From contig JAATFY010000189.1 of NCBI GenBank assembly GCA_015654915.1, forward strand, positions 1 through 7,245: a stretch of DNA of 7,245 nt, in the 5' to 3' direction. The stretch is from Rhodospirillales bacterium (GTDB lineage Bacteria > Pseudomonadota > Alphaproteobacteria > UBA9219). The translations under genes were made by a program, and so were the position numbers. The notes below the pieces were generated by a model, which was not told where the DNA came from, did not search any database, and saw only the letters and a program-made list of their open reading frames with translations. Shown here piece by piece: positions 1 through 5,351 of this stretch (positions are counted from its first letter, which is position 1; every line of letters starts with the position of its first letter).

Positions 1-249
1 CGCGATCATCTCGTCCAGCGCGACGGCGTTTTCCGTTACGCCCGTCACGATATCGGCAAAGAGTTCCTGCTCGACCGCGGACGGCGTATCGCCATCCATC
101 ATTTCCTGTACCAGACCGGCGGGATGCTCGCGAAAATCCTTGATGATTTCCGCAGCCGCACGGGGCAAAAGCGCGATCTGGTAGAGCCCCTGCACGGCAG
201 CGAGGCGCGCCAAACGCTTGGCGGCGTGTCCGGATGAATTTTCGGCCAT
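1..249 (-). CDS. nusB: Transcription antitermination protein NusB (N-terminal part, cut by window edge)
   Basis: The 83 visible residues begin MAENSSGHAAKRLARLAAVQ and continue GLYQIALLPRAAAEI. The R-x-AR-x-AAVQ-x-LYQ pattern is the conserved first helix of NusB. In the family, NusB binds boxA RNA with NusE (ribosomal protein S10) and supports antitermination of rRNA operons. The reading frame is open to position 1, so the C-terminal half (NusB is usually 140-160 residues) lies outside the window. The start is well supported: an AGGA (plus-strand tcct at 256-259) lies six bases upstream of the ATG. It is the last visible gene of the nrdR-rib operon, 26 bp after the ribH stop, and riboflavin genes next to nusB are a common bacterial arrangement. 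No promoter is apparent in the short gap, so it is probably cotranscribed with ribH. Confidence 0.9.
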   Translation of the reverse strand, partial: MAENSSGHAAKRLARLAAVQGLYQIALLPRAAAEIIKDFREHPAGLVQEMMDGDTPSAVEQELFADIVTGVTENAVALDEMIA

Positions 250-275
250 GAAATGTCCTAAACGAATAACAGAGA

Positions 276-794
276 CTATGGAGCCGTCCACCGCCGCTTG
301 GGGGAGAGACGGAAAAGATGCTTCAACTCGATCATGCGCAGGCAAGCCTCGGCAGCCGCGCCGCCGCGGTCAAGCCCGTCCGGCTGGGCCCGCTGCAAAG
401 CCTGTTCGCGCGTGTTGCATGTTAAAATGCCGTTACCGACGGCCAGCGCGTAACGCAAGGCGATTTCCTGCAACGCGCGGGCGCTTTCGTAAGCCACGAT
501 TTTATCGTGATCGGTTTCGCCCTTCAGCACGCAGCCGAGCGCGATATGCCCGTCGAAACGGCGGCGCACCGGATCGAAATCGAGAGACTTGACCGCATAG
601 ATAATGGCCGCTGGAATTTCGAGCGTGCCGGGCACGTCGATCACTTCGTGCGTAACTTCAGCCTCGTTCAGGACCTTAAGAGCGCCCTGTTGCAACAGAT
701 CGGAGACATCGTCGTAATAGGACGACTGCACGATCAGAACATGGGGTTTCTGATCGAACTTGAAGCTGATCGGCATACGTTTTTCGTACGTCAT
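276..794 (-). CDS. ribH: 6,7-dimethyl-8-ribityllumazine synthase (RibH)
   Basis: Lumazine synthase condenses 5-amino-6-ribitylaminouracil with 3,4-dihydroxy-2-butanone 4-phosphate, the penultimate step to riboflavin, in the cytoplasm. Family signatures are in order: an N-terminal strand HVLIVQSSYYDDV, then GTLEIPAA (usual G-x-x-EIP), then GCVLKGETDHD carrying the likely catalytic His, then GNGILTCNTREQALQRA, then a Gly/Ala-rich stretch leading into EACLRMIEL. The protein is 172 residues, slightly longer than the usual 150-160, with a basic tail ending KRRWTAP. The substrate from RibB comes from the gene just upstream, whose stop is 10 bp before this start. The ATG at 794 has only a weak GAG-type ribosome site. 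An internal ATG at 776 (MPISFKF) is an equally possible start and would give 166 residues. The family assignment is firm and the exact start is less so. Confidence 0.93.
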   Translation of the reverse strand: MTYEKRMPISFKFDQKPHVLIVQSSYYDDVSDLLQQGALKVLNEAEVTHEVIDVPGTLEIPAAIIYAVKSLDFDPVRRRFDGHIALGCVLKGETDHDKIVAYESARALQEIALRYALAVGNGILTCNTREQALQRAQPDGLDRGGAAAEACLRMIELKHLFRLSPKRRWTAP

Positions 795-804
795 TAAGAG
801 GGTC

Positions 805-1932
805 TCACGCTGTGATGGGTTTCTGCTCGACGACGCGCAGTCCGTAACCTTCCAAGCCTACGATGATTCGCCTGGAATTAGAAAGCAGGACCATATCGCG
901 CACGCCGAGGTCGAGCAAAATCTGCGCGCCGATACCGTAATCGCGCAATTCCTTGGGCGGCTCGCCGCCCTTGAGTCGCGTTTCAAGCCGTTGCGACAGG
1001 CTGGCCGCCTGCGCTTCGCGCAACAATACGATTACGCCGCGACCGGCTTCGGCGATCATCCGCATCGAGGCCTGCAATTCGCCGCCATGTCCCTGCGAAC
1101 GATCACCCAGCACGTCTTCCAGAACATTCAGCGCATGCATGCGCACCAGAGGCGGCGTATCGCCTTCGGTCAGGTCGCCCTTAACCAGCGCCACGTGCTC
1201 GGCATAGGCCGCCTTGTTGATATAGATGTGCATCGTGAATTCGCCGCCATAGGCGCTGTTGAACGGCACCGTCAGGCGACGCTCGACGATCGTTTCCGTG
1301 CGGCGGCGATGCGCGATCAGGTCGGCGATGGTGCCGATTTTCATATTGTGAAATTGGGCGAAGCGGACAAGATCGGGCATCCGCGCCATGCTGCCGTCCT
1401 CGTTCATGATCTCGCAGATGACCGCCGCCGGTATCAAACCGGCCAGTCGCGAAATATCCACCGAGCCTTCGGTCTGTCCCGCGCGAACCAGAACGCCGCC
1501 GTCGCGGGCGATCAAAGGAAACACATGGCCGGGCGTTACGATATCCTGCGGACCGCTGGCGGGCGATATCGCCGTCTGGATGGTGTGGGCGCGGTCGGCG
1601 GCCGAGATGCCGGTCGTCACGCCTTCGCGCGCTTCGATGGCGACCGTGAAGGCGGTCTGAAAGCGTGTGCTGTTCTGCTGCGACATCAGAGGCAGGCCGA
1701 GACGTTCAATCTGTTTTTTTTCCATGGCGAGGCAAATCAGGCCGCGACCATACTTGGCCATGAAATTGATCGCCTCCGGCGTCGCGAACTGGGCGGGAAT
1801 GACCAGATCGCCTTCGTTCTCGCGGTCCTCGTCGTCCGACAAAATAAACATATGGCCGCGCTGCGCCTCGGCGATAATCTCGTCGGGCGAAGAAATGAAT
1901 CTCTGATCGTCATGGACCAAACGCACGGTCAT
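805..1932 (-). CDS. ribB: 3,4-dihydroxy-2-butanone 4-phosphate synthase with degenerate GTP cyclohydrolase II-like domain (RibB-RibX type)
   Basis: Residues about 10-210 form the RibB domain, which converts ribulose 5-phosphate to dihydroxybutanone phosphate plus formate. Visible motifs are DDEDRENEGD (33-42), TGISAADRAHTI, GHVFPL (His136), RAGQTEGSVD (150-159) and CEIMNEDGSMAR (Glu174). Positions coincide with E. coli RibB numbering, but E. coli has His153, a metal ligand, where this protein has Gln153. Residues about 215-375 resemble GTP cyclohydrolase II, yet all three zinc cysteines of the family motif are replaced (Asn269, Gln280, His282) and the catalytic R-x-x-GR-x-IGL region reads REAQAASLS. 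A conserved LRDYGIGAQIL remains. This matches the known proteobacterial ribBX variant, so I infer RibB activity only; automatic annotation would likely say RibBA. The start overlaps the ribE stop as ATGA (1929-1932), suggesting translational coupling. The ribH start follows 10 bp after the stop. Confidence 0.9.
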   Translation of the reverse strand: MTVRLVHDDQRFISSPDEIIAEAQRGHMFILSDDEDRENEGDLVIPAQFATPEAINFMAKYGRGLICLAMEKKQIERLGLPLMSQQNSTRFQTAFTVAIEAREGVTTGISAADRAHTIQTAISPASGPQDIVTPGHVFPLIARDGGVLVRAGQTEGSVDISRLAGLIPAAVICEIMNEDGSMARMPDLVRFAQFHNMKIGTIADLIAHRRRTETIVERRLTVPFNSAYGGEFTMHIYINKAAYAEHVALVKGDLTEGDTPPLVRMHALNVLEDVLGDRSQGHGGELQASMRMIAEAGRGVIVLLREAQAASLSQRLETRLKGGEPPKELRDYGIGAQILLDLGVRDMVLLSNSRRIIVGLEGYGLRVVEQKPITA

Positions 1933-2519
1933 GCTACCGTCCTCATCCGCTCAATATACCGCGCAATCATATCAACTTCAAAATTGACTTCCTGCCCTAT
2001 TTCATAGGCTTCCAGCGTGGTTACCTGCCGCGTATGCGGAATGATATTGACACCGAAGCGCGTGTTATCGACGTCATTGACCGTCAGCGAGACGCCATCG
2101 ATGGCGATAGAGCCTTTGGGCGCTATAAACTTGGCGAATTCGCCCGGAACTTCGAACAGGTAACGCAGGCTGTCGCCCGCCACACCTCTGTCGGTCACGC
2201 GCGCAAGGCCGTCGATATGGCCGGAAACCAGATGCCCGCCGAGTTCGTCGCCCATGCGTAAAGCGGGTTCCAGATTGATGTTTGAGCCGACATGCCAATG
2301 AATGGCGGTTGTCTTGCTGAGCGTTTCCAATGAGACTTGTACTTTGAATTGCGCCTGATCTTTCCGGATCACGGTCAGGCATATCCCGTTACACGCGACC
2401 GATGCGCCGACCGCCATTTTTTCCAACGGTAGTTTCCGGCTTTCGATCGTTACCGTCCAGTCGCCCTGCTTGTCGATCGCGGCGACCGCGCCGATATCCT
2501 GAATGATGCCGGTGAACAT
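1929..2519 (-). CDS. ribE: Riboflavin synthase alpha subunit
   Basis: Riboflavin synthase dismutates two 6,7-dimethyl-8-ribityllumazine molecules into riboflavin and a pyrimidinedione that re-enters the pathway. At 196 residues it has the normal length for two tandem lumazine-binding barrels. The first starts with the invariant MFTGII and carries SVACNGICLTV (40-50). The second follows GHLVSGHIDG (95-104) and carries the matching SIAIDGVSLTVN. The enzyme usually works as a trimer with the active site between barrels. The gene lies 9 bp after the nrdR stop and its own stop overlaps the next start, so it sits inside the operon. No strong Shine-Dalgarno precedes the ATG (upstream text is ACGGCTGAA), so coupling to nrdR translation is plausible. 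The symbol ribC is used for the same gene in some species. No FMN riboswitch is present ahead of it. Confidence 0.96.
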   Translation of the reverse strand: MFTGIIQDIGAVAAIDKQGDWTVTIESRKLPLEKMAVGASVACNGICLTVIRKDQAQFKVQVSLETLSKTTAIHWHVGSNINLEPALRMGDELGGHLVSGHIDGLARVTDRGVAGDSLRYLFEVPGEFAKFIAPKGSIAIDGVSLTVNDVDNTRFGVNIIPHTRQVTTLEAYEIGQEVNFEVDMIARYIERMRTVA

Positions 2520-2528
2520 TTCAGCCGT

Positions 2529-2987
2529 TCACGCGGTTTCGCGTTTCAGCGTGTCGACAAACTCGTTGAAATCGCCGGGCGAGCGGAAATCGCGATAGAC
2601 CGACGCGTAACGGACATAGGCAACATGGTCGAGAGTGCGCAGTGTCTCCATGACCAGTTCGCCGACCTTGGCTGTGGTTACTTCGGTGTCGCCGAGGGAT
2701 TCAAGCTGCCGCACGAGGCTGTTCACGACCTGCTCGATACGCTCATCGTCGACAGGGCGTTTGCGGAGCGCGATTTTCATCGAGCGCACCATCTTGTCGC
2801 GCTCGAAAGGTTCTTTCTCGCCGTTGCTCTTGACAACGGTCAGGTCGCGCAACTGCACGCGCTCGAAAGTGGTAAAACGCGCCGCGCAATTGCCGCAGAA
2901 ACGGCGGCGGCGGATGGCCGCGTTATCCTCGGTCGGACGGCTGTCTTTGACCTGGGTATCCTCGTGCCCGCAGAAAGGACAACGCAT
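2529..2987 (-). CDS. nrdR: Transcriptional repressor NrdR
   Basis: NrdR represses ribonucleotide reductase genes in response to the ATP/dATP balance. The 152-residue product has the family's usual length and two-part structure. The N-terminal zinc ribbon has Cys3, Cys6, Cys31 and Cys34 in the contexts MRCPFCGHEDT and RRRFCGNCAARFTTFE. The ATP-cone domain (about residues 49-139) contains VKSNGEKEPFERDKM and ends YVRYASVYRDF. The ATG is preceded by AGGA about nine bases upstream, supporting the start. It is the first gene of the minus-strand operon and lies divergent from glyA, a pairing common in Alphaproteobacteria although there the two usually share a strand. The next gene, ribE, begins 9 bp after its stop. 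No convincing NrdR box is seen in its own upstream region. Confidence 0.97.
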   Translation of the reverse strand: MRCPFCGHEDTQVKDSRPTEDNAAIRRRRFCGNCAARFTTFERVQLRDLTVVKSNGEKEPFERDKMVRSMKIALRKRPVDDERIEQVVNSLVRQLESLGDTEVTTAKVGELVMETLRTLDHVAYVRYASVYRDFRSPGDFNEFVDTLKRETA

Positions 2988-3022
2988 GATCTATTTTCCT
3001 GTTACCGGGTTTTGTTCCCCTA

Positions 3023-3052
3023 AATCTAGCAATAGAATGGGTTATAACTCAA
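3023..3052 (-). promoter_or_regulatory. Candidate promoter for the nrdR-rib-nusB operon
   Basis: Read on the minus strand, TTGAGT (3052-3047) is followed after 18 bases by TAGATT (3028-3023). Each hexamer matches the sigma-70 consensus at four of six positions. Transcription would begin near 3016, leaving a leader of about 30 bases before nrdR, which is reasonable. A second -10-like TATAAC overlaps the spacer but lacks a partner -35. This is pattern matching only. Confidence 0.25.
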
Positions 3053-3190
3053 TAGGTTGTAGTGTGCGGTTAATCTCACCTTTTACATGAGCCGTGGCGA
3101 TGCCTAACCCCTTTATATTTATCGCAGTTCAAGAATTGACAGGCCGTGCCCCATAGGAATCAACAATAACAGGCCTTAACGCGAAACAGC

Positions 3191-3223
3191 CTGCCAATTC
3201 CTGAGTTGCGATGATTATATAAG
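3191..3223 (+). promoter_or_regulatory. Candidate glyA promoter upstream of the riboswitch
   Basis: An AT-rich TATATAAG core at 3216-3223 lies in otherwise GC-richer sequence, with a CTGCCA (3191-3196) resembling a -35 element at a slightly long spacing. A start near 3230 would place the whole riboswitch aptamer (from about 3271) in the transcript, as required. Position relative to the aptamer is the main support, because the hexamers are imperfect. Confidence 0.3.
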
Positions 3224-3270
3224 TTGCGCCCTTGACCCTCGGGCCGAATCCGCTATGAAGAGCCGACACA

Positions 3271-3345
3271 AGTCCTACGCGACTGGCGTGCATGTGGGCC
3301 AACCACAGGGAAGCGTAGGAATCCTTAAGTCGCTCGCCTGGGCAT
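3271..3345 (+). ncRNA. ZTP (ZMP/AICAR-responsive, pfl motif) riboswitch in the glyA leader
   Basis: The order of elements matches the pfl/ZTP aptamer. P1 is a perfect 8-bp stem, TCCTACGC (3273-3280) with GCGTAGGA (3313-3320). Inside it lies the conserved GACTGGCG (3281-3288), then an inner hairpin TGTGG (3293-3297) with CCACA (3303-3307), then AGGGAAGCG. After a short linker comes the hallmark CGCCTGGGCA (3335-3344). GGCG (3285-3288) can form the family pseudoknot with CGCC (3335-3338). The family binds ZMP or ZTP, which build up when 10-formyl-THF is short, and turns on one-carbon and purine genes; glyA is a well-known target. No T-run terminator separates the aptamer from glyA. CCTGG (3337-3341) is complementary to CCAGG (3368-3372) in the glyA ribosome site, so translational control by masking is my inference. 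Confidence 0.92.
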
Positions 3346-3369
3346 CTGTGTGTTAATTGAACCCGGACC

Positions 3370-3374
3370 AGGAG
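3370..3374 (+). promoter_or_regulatory. Shine-Dalgarno of glyA
   Basis: AGGAG lies six bases before ATG 3381 and fixes that start, ruling out an in-frame TTG at 3357 that has no ribosome site. Its first bases belong to CCAGG (3368-3372), the possible pairing partner of the riboswitch 3' domain. Confidence 0.85.
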
Positions 3375-3380
3375 ATTGCC

Positions 3381-4697
3381 ATGACAAATTTCACGTACTC
3401 CACCGCCGCCCTCGAGCAGTTGCAAAAATCCGATCCGGAAATCTTCAAAGCACTCATGGACGAGGAAGTCCGCCAGAGCGAAGGCATTGAGCTGATCCCT
3501 TCGGAAAATTATTGCTTCCCTGAAGTCTACGCCCTGCTCGGCTCGGTGTTTAACAACAAATATTCGGAAGGTTATCCCGGCCGCCGCTATTACGGCGGGC
3601 AGGAAAATACCGACATCGTCGAAAATCTGGCGCGCGACCGCGCCAAGGCGCTGTTCCGCGCCGAATATGCCAACGTGCAGCCGCTGAGCGGCTCGCCGAT
3701 GAATCAGGCGGTCTATTTCGGACTGCTGCAGCCGGGCGACACGATCCTCGCCATGGATCTGTCGCATGGCGGCCATCTGACGCACGGCGCGCCCGTGTCG
3801 CACATGAGCAAGATATTCAATTTCGTGCGCTATAAAACCGAGCAGCCCTCCGGCAAAATCGATTTCGACAAGGTACGCACTCTGGCGCAGCAGCATAAAC
3901 CGAAGATGGTTCTATGCGGCTTCTCGTCTTATCCGCGCGAACTGGATTACGCGAGCTTCAAGAAGATCGCCGACGAAATCGGGGCGCTCACATTTGCCGA
4001 TGTCAGCCATATCGGCGGCTTGATCGCCGGCGATGCCCTGGCCAATCCGATGGATTTCGGCTTCGACGTCATGACGACCACGACGCATAAATCCCTGCGC
4101 GGCCCGCGCGGCGGCATGATCCTCGCCAAGAAACAGCATGGCCCCGCGCTCGATAAGGCCGTATTCCCCGGCCTTCAGGGCGGACCGCATATGCATCAGG
4201 TGGCGGCGACAGCGCTGACCATGAAGCTGGCCGCGACCGACGATTTCAAGCTCTATGCCCGCAACGTCATCAAGAATGCCAAGATACTGGCGACGACCTT
4301 GATGGAAGGCGGCTCACAACTGGTTACCGGCGGCACCGACAATCACATGATGGTCGTCAACACGGTCGCGTGGTTCAACCTGAGCGGCGATATCGCCGAA
4401 AAGGCGCTGGATGCGGCAGGCATCACGCTGAATAAGCAGATGATCCCTGACGATCCGCTGCCGCCGCTGAAGCCGAGCGGAATCCGCCTTGGCACGCCTG
4501 CCGCCACCGCGCGCGACATGGGCGAGAACGAGATGAAACAGCTCGGCGGGTTGATGTTGCGCACATTACGCGCCGCCGACAATGCGGCGACGCTGGCGAA
4601 GCTGCGCGAGGAAACCAAGGCGATCTGCGACCGTTTCCCGGTGCCGGGGGTTACGAAAGACCGCCCTTTCGATCATAAGGCCCGGTCGGCGGCGTAA
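3381..4697 (+). CDS. glyA: Serine hydroxymethyltransferase
   Basis: This PLP enzyme moves the serine hydroxymethyl carbon to tetrahydrofolate, giving glycine and 5,10-methylene-THF. The 438-residue product has normal family length. Motifs in order are IELIPSENY (36-44), NKYSEGYPGRRYYGGQENTD, a GSPMNQAVYFGLLQPGDTI stretch, LSHGGHLTHGAP, FADVSHIGGL with Asp207 and His210, and TTTTHKSLRGPRGG with the PLP Schiff-base Lys237, then FPGLQGGPH. All key residues are present. The sequence is not the common bacterial form: IPSENY replaces IASENF, DVSHIGGL replaces DMAH-x-AGL, and HKSLRGPRGG replaces HKTL-x-GPRGG. This suggests a separate GlyA clade. The start is set by AGGAG. Expression is probably controlled by the ZTP riboswitch directly upstream. 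Its last 47 bp overlap the end of the convergent rpiB. Confidence 0.96.
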   Translation: MTNFTYSTAALEQLQKSDPEIFKALMDEEVRQSEGIELIPSENYCFPEVYALLGSVFNNKYSEGYPGRRYYGGQENTDIVENLARDRAKALFRAEYANVQPLSGSPMNQAVYFGLLQPGDTILAMDLSHGGHLTHGAPVSHMSKIFNFVRYKTEQPSGKIDFDKVRTLAQQHKPKMVLCGFSSYPRELDYASFKKIADEIGALTFADVSHIGGLIAGDALANPMDFGFDVMTTTTHKSLRGPRGGMILAKKQHGPALDKAVFPGLQGGPHMHQVAATALTMKLAATDDFKLYARNVIKNAKILATTLMEGGSQLVTGGTDNHMMVVNTVAWFNLSGDIAEKALDAAGITLNKQMIPDDPLPPLKPSGIRLGTPAATARDMGENEMKQLGGLMLRTLRAADNAATLAKLREETKAICDRFPVPGVTKDRPFDHKARSAA

Positions 4698-5148
4698 GCG
4701 AGAGTCCGCCCAGTTCGGTGAGCTTGTCGCGCCGCTCGGCATAACGGCCGCCGAGAAATTTCGTCGCAAGGAAAACATCGAGACATTCCAGAGCAACGGC
4801 CTCGTTAATAACTTCGGCGCCCACCACCAGTACATTCGCATCGTTATGTCCCCGCGACAGGCGGGCCACGTCTTTTGTCGTGCACAGCGCCGCGCGGATG
4901 TTGCGGTAACGGTTGGCGGTCATCGCCATCGCCTGCCCCGTGCCGCAGATCAGAACCCCGAATTGGTTGGCATTTGATTTAAATTCTTCCGCCAGTTTTT
5001 TAGCGAAATCCAGCGCATCGCAGCGTTCCTCGCTGTTTGTACCGAGGTCTTTGGGCTCATATCCATGATCCTTTAACCATGCGATGCAGCGCGCCTTGAG
5101 CTGAAAGCCGCGATGATCCGAACCGATAGATACGATGATTTTTGCCAT
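4651..5148 (-). CDS. rpiB: Ribose 5-phosphate isomerase B
   Basis: RpiB interconverts ribose 5-phosphate and ribulose 5-phosphate in the pentose phosphate pathway; the latter is the RibB substrate. The 165-residue product belongs to the RpiB/LacAB family. It shows GSDHRGFQLK (9-18; Asp11, His12), ICGTGQAMAMTANR with the catalytic Cys68 (67-80), NIRAALC, and SRGHNDANVLVVGAEV with His101. It is somewhat longer than the usual 145-155 residues because of a Gly/Pro-rich tail (GGLSLTPPTGPYDRKGGLS) encoded largely opposite the glyA 3' end. The stop at 4651-4653 gives 47 bp of convergent overlap. In many Alphaproteobacteria rpiB precedes glyA on the same strand; here it faces it. The N-terminus fits the family well, but no strong ribosome site is visible upstream of the ATG. 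Confidence 0.94.
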   Translation of the reverse strand: MAKIIVSIGSDHRGFQLKARCIAWLKDHGYEPKDLGTNSEERCDALDFAKKLAEEFKSNANQFGVLICGTGQAMAMTANRYRNIRAALCTTKDVARLSRGHNDANVLVVGAEVINEAVALECLDVFLATKFLGGRYAERRDKLTELGGLSLTPPTGPYDRKGGLS

Positions 5149-5170
5149 GCGCCGATGTTAGTCCGTAACG

Positions 5171-5182
5171 GGCAATATTGCC
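5171..5182. promoter_or_regulatory. Perfect 12-bp palindrome upstream of rpiB (candidate operator)
   Basis: GGCAATATTGCC is its own reverse complement over all 12 bases and lies 22 bp upstream of the rpiB ATG. On the minus strand TTGGCA (5184-5179), a five-of-six -35 match, overlaps it. With a weak TAACAT (5160-5155) 18 bases on, this could be an rpiB promoter starting almost at the ATG, which would make the message leaderless or nearly so. A dimeric regulator bound here would then cover the -35. The palindrome is directly seen; its role is inferred. Confidence 0.4.
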
Positions 5183-5193
5183 AAGATGAAAAC

Positions 5194-5221
5194 TTCGAAA
5201 TTCGAACTAACTTGGTTCGAT
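5194..5221. repeat. Cluster of TTCGA repeats with an inverted pair
   Basis: TTCGAA occurs at 5194-5199 and 5201-5206, seven bases apart, followed by TTCGAT at 5216-5221. TCGAAC (5202-5207) and GTTCGA (5215-5220) are exact inverted repeats around seven bases. The cluster lies between divergent rpiB and the FliL-like gene, so it may be a regulator-binding region for either gene. Nothing identifies the regulator. Confidence 0.4.
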
Positions 5222-5274
5222 TTAATTACCGCAAAGGCGCGCGATTTATCAAAGAAACCTTAAGGATACCTGTC

Positions 5275-5280
5275 TAGAAT
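5275..5280 (+). promoter_or_regulatory. Possible -10 element for the FliL-like gene
   Basis: TAGAAT matches the sigma-70 -10 consensus at five of six positions, 71 bp before the FliL-like start. No recognisable -35 lies 16-18 bases upstream, so an activator or another sigma factor would be needed. Weak evidence. Confidence 0.2.
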
Positions 5281-5351
5281 GCAACGAGTAAATCGCGGAA
5301 TCATTCGGCCATTTTAGTGCATGTAATTTCCCCCCCTGCAACGGGCATGAC

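Larger units (their letters stand above)
2988..3270. other. Divergent nrdR/glyA control region without a gene
   Basis: This is the gene-free part of the 393-bp space between the nrdR and glyA starts, ahead of the glyA riboswitch. It is visibly more AT-rich than the coding flanks. It holds the nrdR ribosome site, candidate promoters in both directions (listed separately) and a short inverted repeat, CAGGC at 3170-3174 with GCCTG at 3189-3193. A TTGACA at 3136-3141 on the plus strand matches a perfect -35 hexamer but has no good -10 at 16-18 bp. Plus-strand reading frames here are short and lack family features. I see no tRNA, small-RNA or FMN-riboswitch pattern. Confidence 0.6.

Noticed and set aside
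760..2007. A 415-codon open frame on the plus strand across the ribB region
   Set aside because: It lies antisense to the well-supported RibB frame, its translation is rich in Arg, His and Ala with no family motif, and it is a codon-bias shadow of a GC-rich gene.
2988..3100. FMN riboswitch ahead of the nrdR-rib operon
   Set aside because: Nothing resembling the conserved FMN-aptamer core is seen on the minus strand, and the intergenic gaps inside the operon are too short to hold one.
3136..3141. TTGACA as the glyA -35
   Set aside because: The hexamer is perfect, but no acceptable -10 lies 16-18 bases downstream; it may be chance.
3357..3380. An upstream in-frame TTG start for glyA adding eight residues
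   Set aside because: It has no ribosome site, and it would place the strong AGGAG inside the coding region just before the ATG at 3381.
3129..3896. A 255-codon minus-strand frame running from the glyA coding region through the riboswitch
   Set aside because: It overlaps both the 5' part of glyA and the structured aptamer, and its product shows no family features.
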